Shown here: positions 34,719-42,816 of the stretch, one piece after another
Layout: each line of letters begins with the position of its first letter
Position numbering within the stretch: position 1 is the stretch's first letter
Source of the DNA: Sphingobium wenxiniae
GTDB taxonomy: Bacteria > Pseudomonadota > Alphaproteobacteria > Sphingomonadales > Sphingomonadaceae
NCBI RefSeq assembly: GCF_007830065.1
Contig: NZ_VLKK01000014.1
Span: 1 to 64,000 of the forward strand
Reading direction: 5' to 3'
DNA length: 64,000 nucleotides
Translations under genes and position numbers: made by a program
Notes under the pieces: model-generated
What the model saw: only the letters and a program-made list of their open reading frames with translations
The model's database searches: none
What the model was told of the DNA's origin: nothing

Positions 34719-35042
34719 GACAGCCCCGTGCAGCGGACTATTGCGGTCACATTGTGTTACAATGGCACTGCAACAGCTATCCTGCAAACTTCAATCTCTA
34801 GCTCTTCTCTATCATCCAATGCCTTACCGCACAATCAGGACTTGGCAGACGCGGACGGGAGGGAGTGGGTGCGCGGGTAGGCCCTTTGAACGACCGGAAT
34901 CGACAATCGCAGCCGTTGCTTCGATGAACTGTTAGGCAGCAACCGCGGCACCTGGATCAGACCGTATCGTCGATTGCCAATTCGCATGGCGCGCGATATT
35001 CGATGGCAACGCAGAAGCGGGTACATTGAGAGGGTATTTTGC
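34719..35042 (+). other. Probable origin of transfer (oriT)
   Basis: A 324-bp non-coding, AT-richer stretch between the divergent mobilisation genes. TATCCTG-C at 34778-34785 matches the nick core of IncP (RP4) and Ti-border-type relaxases, with cutting expected between 34784 and 34785 on the + strand. A perfect inverted repeat CATTGT-GTT-ACAATG at 34750-34764 lies 13 bp on the 5' side of the core, as an accessory-protein or relaxase site would. The polarity predicts that sequence to the right of the nick enters the recipient first and the relaxase genes last. Functional proof is lacking. Confidence 0.7.
34750..34764. promoter_or_regulatory. Inverted repeat between nick site and mobC-like gene
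   Basis: CATTGT and ACAATG flank a GTT spacer. It is 32 bp before the start of the ribbon-helix-helix protein and 13 bp from the TATCCTG core, so it could serve both as operator and as an oriT-binding site for that protein. Confidence 0.5.
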
Positions 35043-35303
35043 ATGGCCAGGAAATCACAGACCATCGAGGCCATTCAGGCGGCAAGGATCAAGGCCGAAG
35101 AACTCCTGCGCCAATTGCAGGAGCGCGAACGCGAAGCGCTTGCCGCCCAGGCTGATGCCGGCAAGTCCACACTCATTGCGGCCATCAACCGCGTCAAGGT
35201 CGCCGAACTTTCCCGAGCCGATGCAACCACGATTGCGAGGGCAGTGGCAAAGCATGGCGGCGAAACGGTTGCTCGCGCGCTCGCCAGACTCAGTTCCGAT
35301 TAG
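35043..35303 (+). CDS. Small mobilisation-associated protein (TraC/TraD-like)
   Basis: An 86-residue protein: a lysine/alanine-rich helix (IKAEELLRQLQEREREALAA, about residues 17-36) followed by a short helical domain (ADATTIARAVAKHGGETVA). Small proteins of this kind lie divergently from relaxase genes in many alphaproteobacterial plasmids. The ATG at 35043 is preferred to a start 23 codons upstream because of the change to protein-like composition. It borders oriT and is probably an oriT accessory protein; this is by position only. Confidence 0.6.
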   Translation: MARKSQTIEAIQAARIKAEELLRQLQEREREALAAQADAGKSTLIAAINRVKVAELSRADATTIARAVAKHGGETVARALARLSSD

Positions 35304-35384
35304 GCAAAGGGACGCGCCGGGTTCTTGAGCAGCCCGGCGAGCCTTCGTTAGCGTTGACGATAGGCAGGTGGAGTTTCGAGCGCC

Positions 35385-36002
35385 CTATTCCTGATCCGAA
35401 GGAAACCGGATTTCGAGTGGGGTATCAGGCCATCTGCCTGCGCGCATCAAAGACTGAGCCGCAATATAGTCACCAGCCTCCAGCGCCGATGCACGGCGAT
35501 CCGTTCTCGTCAGCATACGCGCTGCCATGATCTCAGCGTCCTTGCGCATCCACCACGGCGCGAGCACGTCCGACAACCAGTACCATGCGGCGAATGCTGC
35601 GACGATGTACCCCGCCAGAAGCAGTGGCATCGTCGCGAAAGCCTGGTCGAGCGGCAGCGGCGCACGCGCATAATGGGCGATCACAGTGCTTGACGCCGCG
35701 GCAGTCGCGGCCGCGAACGTGAGGAGTAGGAGCGATTTTCCTGTCAGGAGACTGCGCGCCTTTGCTGCGGCAAGATCGGCGGCGAATGAAGCGCGATCTG
35801 TTTCCAGTTTGAGCGCGGTATGGCGAACGGCGGCTGCCACGTCGCGCGCATAGTGCTTTGCTTCCTTCCGCTTTCGCGCCGCGTCCTCACGGGCATGACG
35901 CTTGCGCTCTGCCCGCTCCTCTCGCGCCCGTCTCATGCGCAGGCGTCGATCGCGCAGCGCGGCGACGGCAGGCCGATCAGAGGCGGGAACATTGCGAGCC
36001 AT
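35385..36002 (-). CDS. Hypothetical membrane protein with charged N-terminal helix
   Basis: A 205-residue protein. The first 60 residues are extremely rich in arginine and lysine (RRLRMRRAREERAERKRHAR), then come two hydrophobic segments at about residues 90-112 and 125-148 (MPLLLAGYIVAAFAAWYWLS). The C-terminal 50 residues are cytoplasmic-like. Proteins of this design, a membrane hairpin with a long basic coiled coil, are found on sphingomonad plasmids without known function. It is the first leading-side gene on the - strand. Confidence 0.65.
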   Translation of the reverse strand: MARNVPASDRPAVAALRDRRLRMRRAREERAERKRHAREDAARKRKEAKHYARDVAAAVRHTALKLETDRASFAADLAAAKARSLLTGKSLLLLTFAAATAAASSTVIAHYARAPLPLDQAFATMPLLLAGYIVAAFAAWYWLSDVLAPWWMRKDAEIMAARMLTRTDRRASALEAGDYIAAQSLMRAGRWPDTPLEIRFPSDQE

Positions 36003-36125
36003 CGTGCGATCCTCTGTTAGTCAAAACGCCCCTGTCGGCTCCATCAAAATGCCTTCGCATTAAGTTCGTGCCGGAGACTTTGGCCGGACCAGGGAGTGGG
36101 TATCCGCAATTTATCGGCGCGCCGG

Positions 36126-36896
36126 ATGACGGTCAACCAGACCTGCCTTTCACTGGCATTGGGGTCACTCGCGAACGGCCATAAGCTGGGCGGGGAACGG
36201 GTGGGTATTCCGGGCGTCGGCACCAATATGGCGAAGCGGCTGATCCGCAGCCGGATTGTCACGGTCAGCGATCTCTATGACACCGAGCCCAAGCAGATGC
36301 GCAAGATCTGGCGCAGCGTCACCGGCGAGCGGCTGTGGTATGCGCTGCACGGCTATGACGTGCAGGCTCCCGAAAGCCGCCGCGGGATGTTCGGCCATGG
36401 CCGGGTGCTGCCGCCGGAGTGCCGCGCGCCCGAAGGCGCGCGCGCGATTTGCCGGGTGCTGCTCACCAAAGCGGCGCGGCGGCTGCGGCGCGAAGGCTTC
36501 TACTGTTCGGGTGTCTGGCTCTGGCTCGATCACGGCGGCGGACACTGGAGCGGCAAACGGGTGCTGCCGACGGTCCATGACGATCAGGCGCTGCTGTCTG
36601 AGTTCGAGATTTTGTGGCGCGAGGCGGTGAGCCATCTGCCGCCGCGCACGCTGATCTACCGGCTCGGCGTCACCCTGTTCGACCTCTCGCCGTCCGATTG
36701 CCGCCAGCTCGACTTTCTCCTTGCCGACGACAGCGAACGCCAGCGCTGGGAAGCGATCAACACGGCGATCGATCTGCTCAATTACAAATGGGGCAAGACC
36801 GTCGCCAGCATCGGCTTCTGGCCCCACCGGCATGTCGAGAATATCGGCGGCAAGATTAGCTACACGCGCATCCCGTCGGCTGAGGATTTCTGGTGA
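36126..36896 (+). CDS. Truncated Y-family DNA polymerase: thumb/little-finger part only
   Basis: A 256-residue protein matching the C-terminal half of DinB/UmuC-type polymerases. The helix-hairpin-helix of the thumb is GIPGVGTNMAKRL (about residues 26-38), and the little-finger domain starts near residue 80 (MFGHGRVLPPECRAPEGARA). The palm domain with the catalytic aspartates is absent, and the 120 bp upstream do not encode it in any frame. It could be a decayed polymerase or a stand-alone DNA-binding part; the reading frame is intact, and the following gene overlaps it, which favours a maintained protein. Confidence 0.7.
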   Translation: MTVNQTCLSLALGSLANGHKLGGERVGIPGVGTNMAKRLIRSRIVTVSDLYDTEPKQMRKIWRSVTGERLWYALHGYDVQAPESRRGMFGHGRVLPPECRAPEGARAICRVLLTKAARRLRREGFYCSGVWLWLDHGGGHWSGKRVLPTVHDDQALLSEFEILWREAVSHLPPRTLIYRLGVTLFDLSPSDCRQLDFLLADDSERQRWEAINTAIDLLNYKWGKTVASIGFWPHRHVENIGGKISYTRIPSAEDFW

Positions 36897-37150
36897 TGGG
36901 CAGCTGGAAATCGAAACTGCGCTGCGGCGATCTGCCCGAGGGGGCAAAACTAGAAGCAGTCTGCCGCCGCTGCGGCCAGGTCCGCTATCTGACGCGGGGC
37001 TATCTGGTGGACGAACGCGCCGCCGGCCATCTCTACATCGACGAAATCGAGGCGCGCTCGCGCTGCCGGGTGTTGGGCTGCAAGGGAAGGATGCGCTTGG
37101 CCATGATGCACAGGAACCAGACCAGCGGTTTTGTCGGGGGGATGGCCTGA
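36896..37150 (+). CDS. Zinc-ribbon-like small protein
   Basis: An 84-residue protein with CRRC (about residue 23) and CRVLGC (about residue 57) pairs that could hold one zinc. It overlaps the truncated polymerase by TGATG, so the two are co-translated. The rest is basic and contains LTRGYLVDERAAGHLYIDEI. Function unknown; DNA binding with the thumb-domain protein is a reasonable guess. Confidence 0.65.
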   Translation: MGSWKSKLRCGDLPEGAKLEAVCRRCGQVRYLTRGYLVDERAAGHLYIDEIEARSRCRVLGCKGRMRLAMMHRNQTSGFVGGMA

Positions 37151-37490
37151 ACCCCGCCGCCTGGGAATCTGTCCATGTCTTCGACAATGGGAGAGCCGAA
37201 GGCGATGGCCCGCCATCGGCTTCTGCCCGCTGGCGAAGCCGGGGGATGGGAATGCGCAAATGAGAGCCGGTCAGGGGGAGCAGGAATGACCCGGCCTGCA
37301 CAAGCGAGCGGGAGCGAGCGCGGAAGACCGGGGACACCCCTGGCCGCCAAGCGAGCCGCGACGCGGCGAGACGGTCCAGCTCTTGCGCAGGGAAGGGGTG
37401 GCCGCCCCTTCCAGACGAAGGCACGCGCGCCGCGCGGACGCGCGGCTCAACTTCCGGGAACCTGGGGCGCGAAAAGATCCGGCTCAGGTT
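37151..37490. other. GC-rich intergenic region
   Basis: 340 bp with no supported gene. It is rich in short GC palindromes (for example around 37420-37445, GCGCGCCGCGCGGACGCGCGG). It separates the + strand polymerase remnant from the - strand nuclease-like gene. Confidence 0.4.
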
Positions 37491-37934
37491 TCAAGGCTTG
37501 CGGCGCGGACAGCGAAGATTGGCGGGCCAGAAGCGATCCCAGCGCAGAACCGTGCCAGTCGCAAGCATCGCGCAAGACAGATTGCGGCCGTCGGCCATGG
37601 TGCAGGAAGCACCGGTGCGGTTTCCGCTGGCCGCGCCTGTCGACAGGCAGCGCATGGTCGGCGCGGCAACACGGACATGCGCGAAGGGCGAGCCGTAATA
37701 ACGCACCGTGCCGCGCGAACCGCCGAGGAGGTCCACGAGCGCGCGGGTGGCAGCCATGCCCGATGCCGCCGGACAGGGCTGGCCGGGACGACAGCTATCG
37801 TCGCGTTCGCGCGCCGCGATGCCGACGAGCCGCAGCCGCGGACCTTCGGCGCATGTGACCGGGCCATCGCCGTCATAGACCAGCGTCGGGGTACAGGCGA
37901 ACAGGAGGCCGGCGGCGATGACGGGAACGGGCAT
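37491..37934 (-). CDS. Staphylococcal-nuclease-like (thermonuclease family) protein
   Basis: A 147-residue protein with a short hydrophobic N-terminus and an SNase-like domain: VYDGDGPVTC near residue 19 and PRLRLVGIAARE near residue 31 resemble the Asp and Arg of the active site, while the later catalytic Arg region (about residues 75-110) is less clear. Several cysteines suggest secretion and disulphides. Such nucleases are frequent on sphingomonad conjugative elements. Whether it is catalytically active cannot be judged; some members of the family are not. Confidence 0.7.
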   Translation of the reverse strand: MPVPVIAAGLLFACTPTLVYDGDGPVTCAEGPRLRLVGIAARERDDSCRPGQPCPAASGMAATRALVDLLGGSRGTVRYYGSPFAHVRVAAPTMRCLSTGAASGNRTGASCTMADGRNLSCAMLATGTVLRWDRFWPANLRCPRRKP

Positions 37935-38003
37935 GGTCAGGTCTGGCGCATCAAATCCGGTCGATTGCCCCGGTGCAGCGCGGGGACAGCGAGATAGGGT
38001 AGG

Positions 38004-38360
38004 TCAATGGTGAGCACTCGATCCATTGTCTGCGCTGGCATCGCCGAAGATGTGACCAAGCACATCGACGAATTGCCCGTAAATGTCGCGCCGGGCCTCC
38101 ACCTGTTTGCGGGCACGCGAGAAAAACACCCGGTGCCCCCAGGGCGTGTGCGCTTCATCCTGAAAGAACCGGCCATGCCAGAAGCCCGGTTCGCCTTCGA
38201 TCCGCAGAGCGAGGCCCAGGCTAACCGACAATCTCTCCAGCCCCGTGGCGATTTCGTCGTCGGTCCACTCAATCTCGTCCGTCAGGTCTGGCACACTCAT
38301 CACGCGGTGCAGTCTATCGAGCGCGCGACACAAAGTCGAATGAACGCGGGAGCGGGCCAT
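38004..38360 (-). CDS. Hypothetical protein
   Basis: A 118-residue protein without recognised domain, starting at the ATG at 38360 (MARSRVHSTLCRALDRLHRV). The composition is protein-like (DEIEWTDDEIATGLERLSVS; FWHGRFFQDEAHTPWGHRVF). The frame stays open for 105 codons upstream, but that part is arginine/proline-rich and opposite to a better small gene at 38435, so it is not used. It lies in the - strand series downstream of oriT. Confidence 0.55.
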   Translation of the reverse strand: MARSRVHSTLCRALDRLHRVMSVPDLTDEIEWTDDEIATGLERLSVSLGLALRIEGEPGFWHGRFFQDEAHTPWGHRVFFSRARKQVEARRDIYGQFVDVLGHIFGDASADNGSSAHH

Positions 38361-38434
38361 GAACCATTGTGAAAATGGCAATGGCCCCAAGGGTACCAAA
38401 CCCCTGGGACCATCGGTGGGCGGCAGGTGGAATG

Positions 38435-38599
38435 TCACCCGAATGGATCGAATTCCGCTACGATCTGGAGGTTGGCATCGCGGTCTTCCTCGGTGATGAC
38501 GGCGTATTGAGTGCCGATTGCGATGACCAGGGTGATGACCATCAGGTTTCTGGAGAGGCTGAGCGCGCTGCGGCGGGCAAGCATGACATCGTTGAACAT
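38435..38599 (-). CDS. Small single-pass membrane protein (54 residues)
   Basis: A short frame starting at 38599 with GGAG 8 bp upstream. It encodes a basic N-terminus (MFNDVMLARRSALSLSRN), a hydrophobic helix (LMVITLVIAIGTQYAVIT) and an acidic tail (EEDRDANLQIVAEFDPFG). Codon use is typical of real genes here. Single-pass proteins of this size can be entry-exclusion, lysis or toxin peptides; nothing here tells which. Confidence 0.55.
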   Translation of the reverse strand: MFNDVMLARRSALSLSRNLMVITLVIAIGTQYAVITEEDRDANLQIVAEFDPFG

Positions 38600-39202
38600 A
38601 TCGAGGCTCCTGGGTGCGGCGGGGCTGATCCCCGCTCGACAGCGCCCGACGTGTCCGCGAAGCGGCTGCGATCACTTTTTTCCAGGATGGGAAAAAGCCG
38701 TAGCGTAGCGCCCGGACCCCCCGCGGGTTGAACGCATTAAGCCCGCTCGCAGGACCAAGGATTGCGCAAGAGAGAGCGGGAATCAGCCCTGCCGCATGAG
38801 CCTTGCGATCAACGTCATGATTGCCCGCCAGTGCCCGGATCGAACCATGATGGTCAGCTTGGTCACCCCGGCCCGTCTGGCCAAAGCCCGGAAGAAACAG
38901 GGCTGCCCCGCACGGTCGCTGCCTTCTCGCAGGTATCGCCCTGCATGCTGATCGATGAACCGGCGACGCTGCGCTAGGCTATCACTCGCCTGCTCACAGT
39001 CTGGATGGTGAGCGCCCCCCTCCCCTTTGCGGCGAGGTACGCAGACAGGGAAATGATCAGGGCCGCCACCATGTTTGCAGCGGACAAGCTCGGGCACATC
39101 GCGGGATGCAGAACCCGTAGCCCGGACATGACGCGCCGATTTCATCACTGCGCGAAAATCCATCGGCAGCCGCCGTGCTTCCCACATCGCATGGGCAACA
39201 TG
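38600..39202. other. Region with one doubtful - strand frame
   Basis: Mostly without supported genes. A - strand frame (38783-39163) of 126 codons has a plausible C-terminal half (RRRFIDQHAGRYLREGSDRA) but no ribosome-binding site and an unconvincing N-terminus; it may be a gene remnant. The + strand frames look like shadows. Confidence 0.3.
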
Positions 39203-39233
39203 AAAAAGGCCCGGCACCTTGCGGCGCCGGGCC
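39203..39233 (-). terminator. Rho-independent terminator of ssb
   Basis: On the - strand GGCCCGGC...GCCGGGCC (arms 39226-39233 and 39208-39215, 10-nt loop) is followed directly by TTTTT (39207-39203), 16 bp after the ssb stop codon. Confidence 0.8.
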
Positions 39234-39248
39234 CTTGGCGGGTGTCAC

Positions 39249-39647
39249 TCAGTACGGGATGTCGTCGTCTTCGACATCGTCGGCCGCGTTGTCGCGCGGC
39301 TTGTAGCTCAGGAAGTCGACCTTCTCGGCGATGATCTCGGTCGCGTAGCGTTCCACGTTGTCGCTATCGGTGTAGCGGCTGTAGTGGATGCGGCCTTCGA
39401 CCAGGAGCTTCTGGCCCTTGAAGCCGTATTCGGCGACAGCCTTGCCCAGACCATTGAAAAGGGTGACGCGGTGCCATTCCGTGTCGTCGATGCGGCGGCC
39501 GTCGCGATCCTTCAGGATCTTGCCGTCGCTGTCGCGCTTGGGACGCGAGGTCGCGAGCGAGATGGTGGTGATCTTCGCGCCGCTCTGGGTGGTGCGGACT
39601 TCGGGATCGGCGCCGACGTTACCGGCGAGGATGACGAGATTTTTCAT
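39249..39647 (-). CDS. ssb: Single-stranded DNA-binding protein
   Basis: A 132-residue SSB with the OB fold (MKNLVILAGNVGADPEVRTT; WHRVTLFNGLGKAVAEYG; LLVEGRIHYSRY) and an acidic C-terminal tip DVEDDDIPY, equivalent to the DDDIPF tail that recruits partner proteins. The ATG at 39647 is preceded by AAGGAA. Plasmid SSBs protect the incoming single strand after conjugation; its place on the leading side of oriT fits this. A terminator follows. Confidence 0.93.
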   Translation of the reverse strand: MKNLVILAGNVGADPEVRTTQSGAKITTISLATSRPKRDSDGKILKDRDGRRIDDTEWHRVTLFNGLGKAVAEYGFKGQKLLVEGRIHYSRYTDSDNVERYATEIIAEKVDFLSYKPRDNAADDVEDDDIPY

Positions 39648-39666
39648 TTCGAGGTTCCTTCTTTGG

Positions 39667-39688
39667 GTCGGGGGCCTGTCCCCTCGAC
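39667..39688 (-). promoter_or_regulatory. Hairpin just upstream of ssb
   Basis: GTCGGGGG-CCTGT-CCCCTCGAC forms a stem with one bulge and a 5-nt loop, 20-41 bp before the ssb start. It is one of several such hairpins in front of - strand genes in this half of the window. Confidence 0.5.
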
Positions 39689-40513
39689 GAGCACCGGAAA
39701 GAGCCGTTCCGGACAGCGCCTCCACCGCAGCGCCCTGGCGCGAAGGGAAACCCCGATACGAGGGGTGGTGCGGGCAGCCGCGCATCGCGCGGCAACTCGG
39801 CCCGAAGGATTGCGGGTTGGGGGCGCTGGACGAGCGGATCAGGTGGCGAGGAAAAGAGAGGGAACAGACCCACCGGCCCGGACAGGGGAACAACGATGAA
39901 CTGATCTATCCGTCGCTGGTGTCGGTTGCCGGTCCTGTTCTTCCCCACCATTGCGGCAATGCATAACAGTCACCGGAGCTGCTGGCCGTTGCCCAGGGTC
40001 GGCATCGGGATCGTCCTGCGATTGCGCCGACGCGGCCGAGGGGATTCACGGATAATGGCATTCCGCGATAATGATCGCGGGTCCGGCAAGGCGGGCGTCT
40101 ATACCCTGCTCAGGTTGGGCAAATGGTCGATCGCCCATCCAACACTCTGCCGCACTGATGGCGTTCAGCGCGGCGTCACCGGCCGAAAAGAGAGCCAACC
40201 ATCGGCATTACAATGCTCCAGCGCCACGTTTTCTGGCACCATGTGTCGCACATCGCCGCCCATCACCGTTCCGGGAGATAATCCCGCCCGGTCAAAGCAG
40301 CGCTCAGTGCATAACGGGCCTCACGGGGCAGATGGGCGATGACCGAAAGGTAGGCGCTGGCGAAGAGATTAAACCACGGGCAATACGAAGTCCTTCGCTT
40401 TGCCTGCCTCGCACCGAAGCTTATGCTGCAGGCGATAGCAATGCTGGCTCGCCGCATATCGTTGGTTGCGGCTTGCATTGGTTCGGATTGACTTTGTTGG
40501 CAAATATGACTAC
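39689..40513. other. Long structured intergenic region upstream of ssb
   Basis: 825 bp with no convincing gene. It contains a perfect stem GCCGCGC-ATC-GCGCGGC at 39777-39793 and other GC-rich dyads. A - strand frame at 40263-40478 (71 codons, ending HLPREARYALSAALTGRDYL) has gene-like codon use but a doubtful start and is not called. The part near 39650-39900 could be the ssb promoter region; the right end must hold the promoter of the toxin-antitoxin pair. Confidence 0.4.
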
Positions 40514-40873
40514 ATGACGAAGGCGCGTAACACGCTCCGCACAGTCTCCTGGATCAAGGCGGCGCGGAAAGATTTTGAGGCATTCCCCACAAGGGCCATG
40601 GATCGGGCATTCGACGCCCTGACCGTGGTGGCCGACGGTGGGACACCGGAGATTGCCAAACCGCTCACCGGCTTGGGGGCGGGTGTGTGGGAATTGGCGA
40701 TCAAGGAGCGCGGCGACGCCTATCGCGTCGTTTACGCGCTGCAAGTGGGCGATGACATCTGGGTGGTCCATGCCTTCCAGAAGAAGTCGACCAAGGGAAT
40801 TTCGACGCCGCGCCACGAAATCGATCTCGTGCGCGAGCGTATCAAGCGGTTGAAGGAGATGCTCGGTGGCTGA
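40514..40873 (+). CDS. higB: RelE/HigB-type toxin (phage Gp49-like family)
   Basis: A 119-residue toxin of the Gp49/HigB-like family: VSWIKAARKDFEAFP, then IAKPLTGLGAGVWELAIK and DAYRVVYALQVGDDIWVVHAF with the basic C-terminal KKSTKGISTPRHEIDLV. It lies before its antitoxin, the order typical of HigBA, and overlaps it by 8 bp. It probably cleaves mRNA on the ribosome. Confidence 0.82.
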   Translation: MTKARNTLRTVSWIKAARKDFEAFPTRAMDRAFDALTVVADGGTPEIAKPLTGLGAGVWELAIKERGDAYRVVYALQVGDDIWVVHAFQKKSTKGISTPRHEIDLVRERIKRLKEMLGG

Positions 40874-41201
40874 CCAGAATGACGATTTCGAACTGGTTCG
40901 CGGTTCCGGCAACGTCTTTGCCGATTTCGAGGTGCCCGACGCGAGCCTGCGCCAGTTGCGCGCGATCCTTGCCGCTGAAATTATCAAGACGCTCGATAGT
41001 GAAGGGCTAACCGTGCGCGATGCCGAAGCGCGCACCGGGATTGCTGCGGCGGATTTCTCCCGTATCCGCCAGGTCAAGCTCGACCGCTTCACCATCGACC
41101 GGCTGATGCGTATTCTCGACCGGCTAAATCGTGATGTGCGGGTGAAGATTTCCGTATCGCCTCGCGCAAAGGGAATGCACGCCTCGTCCGTTGCCGCCTG
41201 A
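40866..41201 (+). CDS. higA: HigA-type antitoxin with XRE-like HTH
   Basis: A 111-residue antitoxin starting at GTG within the toxin's end. An HTH region (EGLTVRDAEARTGIAAADFS at about residues 46-65) and the following RIRQVKLDRFTIDRLMRIL are of the XRE type found with Gp49-like toxins. It should neutralise HigB and repress the pair. Confidence 0.82.
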   Translation: MADQNDDFELVRGSGNVFADFEVPDASLRQLRAILAAEIIKTLDSEGLTVRDAEARTGIAAADFSRIRQVKLDRFTIDRLMRILDRLNRDVRVKISVSPRAKGMHASSVAA

Positions 41202-41220
41202 TATCCGTGGTTGCTGAAGT

Positions 41221-41451
41221 TTAGTCTGTGCCCGTGACATGGCTGGCCAGAGCAAAAGGATCAAAGCTTGCTTCGATATCCTCCGGCGCAAGATCCTCGC
41301 GGGCAAAGAGCGCGCGATCGGACAGGACCGTGCGGGGTGCATCGACGTGTCCGGTCGCGACGACGTGATAGGTGTCGCCATCCTGGCGTCCCCGCCTGCA
41401 GGCGAAGTTCCAGCAATGGCTGAAGGTCTGGAAGGGATTGGGCAGTTTCAT
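41221..41451 (-). CDS. Small hypothetical protein
   Basis: A 76-residue protein (MKLPNPFQTFSHCWNFACRR at the start) with no recognised domain; the C-terminus is acidic (EDLAPEDIEASFDPFALASH). It lies downstream of the DUF2493 gene on the same strand with a hairpin between. Similar short proteins accompany DUF2493 genes on sphingomonad plasmids, to my recollection. Confidence 0.6.
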   Translation of the reverse strand: MKLPNPFQTFSHCWNFACRRGRQDGDTYHVVATGHVDAPRTVLSDRALFAREDLAPEDIEASFDPFALASHVTGTD

Positions 41452-41482
41452 GGGGTCGGGTCCTCTCGATAAACGAATGAGT

Positions 41483-41511
41483 ACGGGGGCAGCCATGACG
41501 GCGACCCCCGT
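41483..41511 (-). terminator. Hairpin between the DUF2493 gene and the following small gene
   Basis: ACGGGGG (41483-41489) and CCCCCGT (41505-41511) form a 7-bp perfect stem with a 15-nt loop. It lies just after the DUF2493 stop on the - strand and 32 bp before the next start. There is no T-run, so it may be an attenuator rather than a terminator. Confidence 0.4.
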
Positions 41512-41518
41512 GCGCAGA

Positions 41519-42475
41519 TCAGGCGCTCTTGCGACCGGCCTGCGCATTGTGCGCGGAAGGCGGCATGCCCAGGGGGCCACGGCGATCCACGATACGGATA
41601 CCGGCCTTCTTGGCATCAATCACAAGGCGTTCGCTCACGCCATTACCGGGGAAGGCGATGACGTAGCGAGGTTTGAGGTTCAGGAACTGGTCGTTCCTGC
41701 GAAAACCTGCGCGGTCGCCAAGCTTGCGATCGAGGCCGAAACGGACCTGCTGCACGCCCTTCTGTTCGGCCCATGAGGCGGCGAGACCATCGAGCCCGCG
41801 CATGTCGCCGCCATGGACAAGGTACATATCGCCAACCCGCTCGCGCACCGCGTTGAGCGTGCGGTGCAGGTTCTCGGCGAACTGGCGCATGTCGTCATCG
41901 GACCTGAAGGTCATCCTGCCTCCGGTGAAGACAACGGGGGTGCCAATCGCGGTATTGGCATCGCGGACCTTGTCACGGCGCGCCTTGAGGAATGCGCGGC
42001 CATCGATGATGGCGGAGGTGACGCCCAGCGATATCCGGTTACCGGCGCCGGGAATCCACGACTTGCCAGTTTCGCGAATGTAATGGGCGGCGGCAACATC
42101 GCGCATCTGCTCGTAGCAGGTGGCGGCTTCCTCGATCTTGCGGGCAACCTCGATCTTGTCTTCGAGGTTGCTGGCGTTGATTTCGCTGCCGTCCTGTTCG
42201 GCGATGAGCAGCCGGATATCGTCGGTAAGCCGGTCGATGACTGCGTGTTTCTTCTGCGCGGCGCGGTGGAAGAGGTTGACCAGACCCCAGCCCAGATCCT
42301 CGATGTCGCGCTCGAGCGAGGTGTTCATCATGGTGGCGAACAGATCGCTCCAGATCGCGGTGGTCGTCTGTTCCAGCGCTTCGGCGAGGGGCGGAGCCAT
42401 TCCGCCCGTGGCATCGTCACCGGGTTTGAGGTGACCGAGTTGCAGGCTTTCAAGGGCTGCGGCGAGTGTGGTCAT
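41519..42475 (-). CDS. DUF2493 (SLOG-like) domain protein
   Basis: A 318-residue protein. The C-terminal third carries the DUF2493 nucleotide-binding-like domain: MYLVHGGDMRGLDGLAASWA near residue 220, and YVIAFPGNGVSERLVIDAKKAGI near residue 272, the GG...D and PGG-like pattern of SLOG folds. The N-terminal two thirds are helical and unassigned. SLOG-type proteins often bind nucleotide-derived signals in defence or counter-defence. It is preceded by a hairpin at 42497-42515 and belongs to the leading-side gene series. Confidence 0.78.
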   Translation of the reverse strand: MTTLAAALESLQLGHLKPGDDATGGMAPPLAEALEQTTTAIWSDLFATMMNTSLERDIEDLGWGLVNLFHRAAQKKHAVIDRLTDDIRLLIAEQDGSEINASNLEDKIEVARKIEEAATCYEQMRDVAAAHYIRETGKSWIPGAGNRISLGVTSAIIDGRAFLKARRDKVRDANTAIGTPVVFTGGRMTFRSDDDMRQFAENLHRTLNAVRERVGDMYLVHGGDMRGLDGLAASWAEQKGVQQVRFGLDRKLGDRAGFRRNDQFLNLKPRYVIAFPGNGVSERLVIDAKKAGIRIVDRRGPLGMPPSAHNAQAGRKSA

Positions 42476-42496
42476 GGACCTGTCTCCTGTTTGTCG

Positions 42497-42515
42497 CCGG
42501 CGGCCTATCCGCCGG
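42497..42515 (-). promoter_or_regulatory. Hairpin upstream of the DUF2493 gene
   Basis: CCGGCGG-CCTAT-CCGCCGG: 7-bp perfect stem with a 5-nt loop, 22 bp before the start codon. The sequence between start and hairpin (CTGTCTCCTGTTTGTCGCCGG on +) resembles that before ardC at 47912. Confidence 0.5.
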
Positions 42516-42816
42516 ATGAGCATCTCCCGGGACGCCGGAATAGCGGGGACCGCACCGAGGCAGGGCCGAGGGGAACCTCAAAATCCGGAGGCTGGAGCGG
42601 GCAGGCGCGGCACGCGCCAACACGGCCCGGATTTTGGGGTTGCGGCCCCCGCGCGGCGGCCCACATGCGAAATCCTCCGGCGGGTTGTCGGCGACGGGTG
42701 GGCGGACTTCTGACACTGCCTGCGCAGCCTGTGCCGCAAGCGAACGCGTCACTGCGCCGCTGCCGAGAATGTGGACCTCGCCCCGCTACGCCATGGACAG
42801 CATTCCGACGGGCGGC
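42516..42816. other. Structured intergenic region with a long stem
   Basis: No gene is supported. AACCTCAAAATCCGG (42574-42588) and CCGGATTTTGGGGTT (42627-42641) pair over 15 bp with one mismatch and a 38-nt loop, an extended structure about 100 bp before the DUF2493 start. More GC-rich dyads follow near 42645-42665. Confidence 0.45.

Noticed and set aside
38783..39163. 126-codon - strand frame
   Set aside because: Partly gene-like at its C-terminus, but without ribosome-binding site or recognisable homology; left as doubtful in the intergenic entry.
40263..40478. 71-codon - strand frame before the HigBA-type pair
   Set aside because: The C-terminal half looks coding, but the start is unconvincing and no partner or domain is known; could be a remnant.
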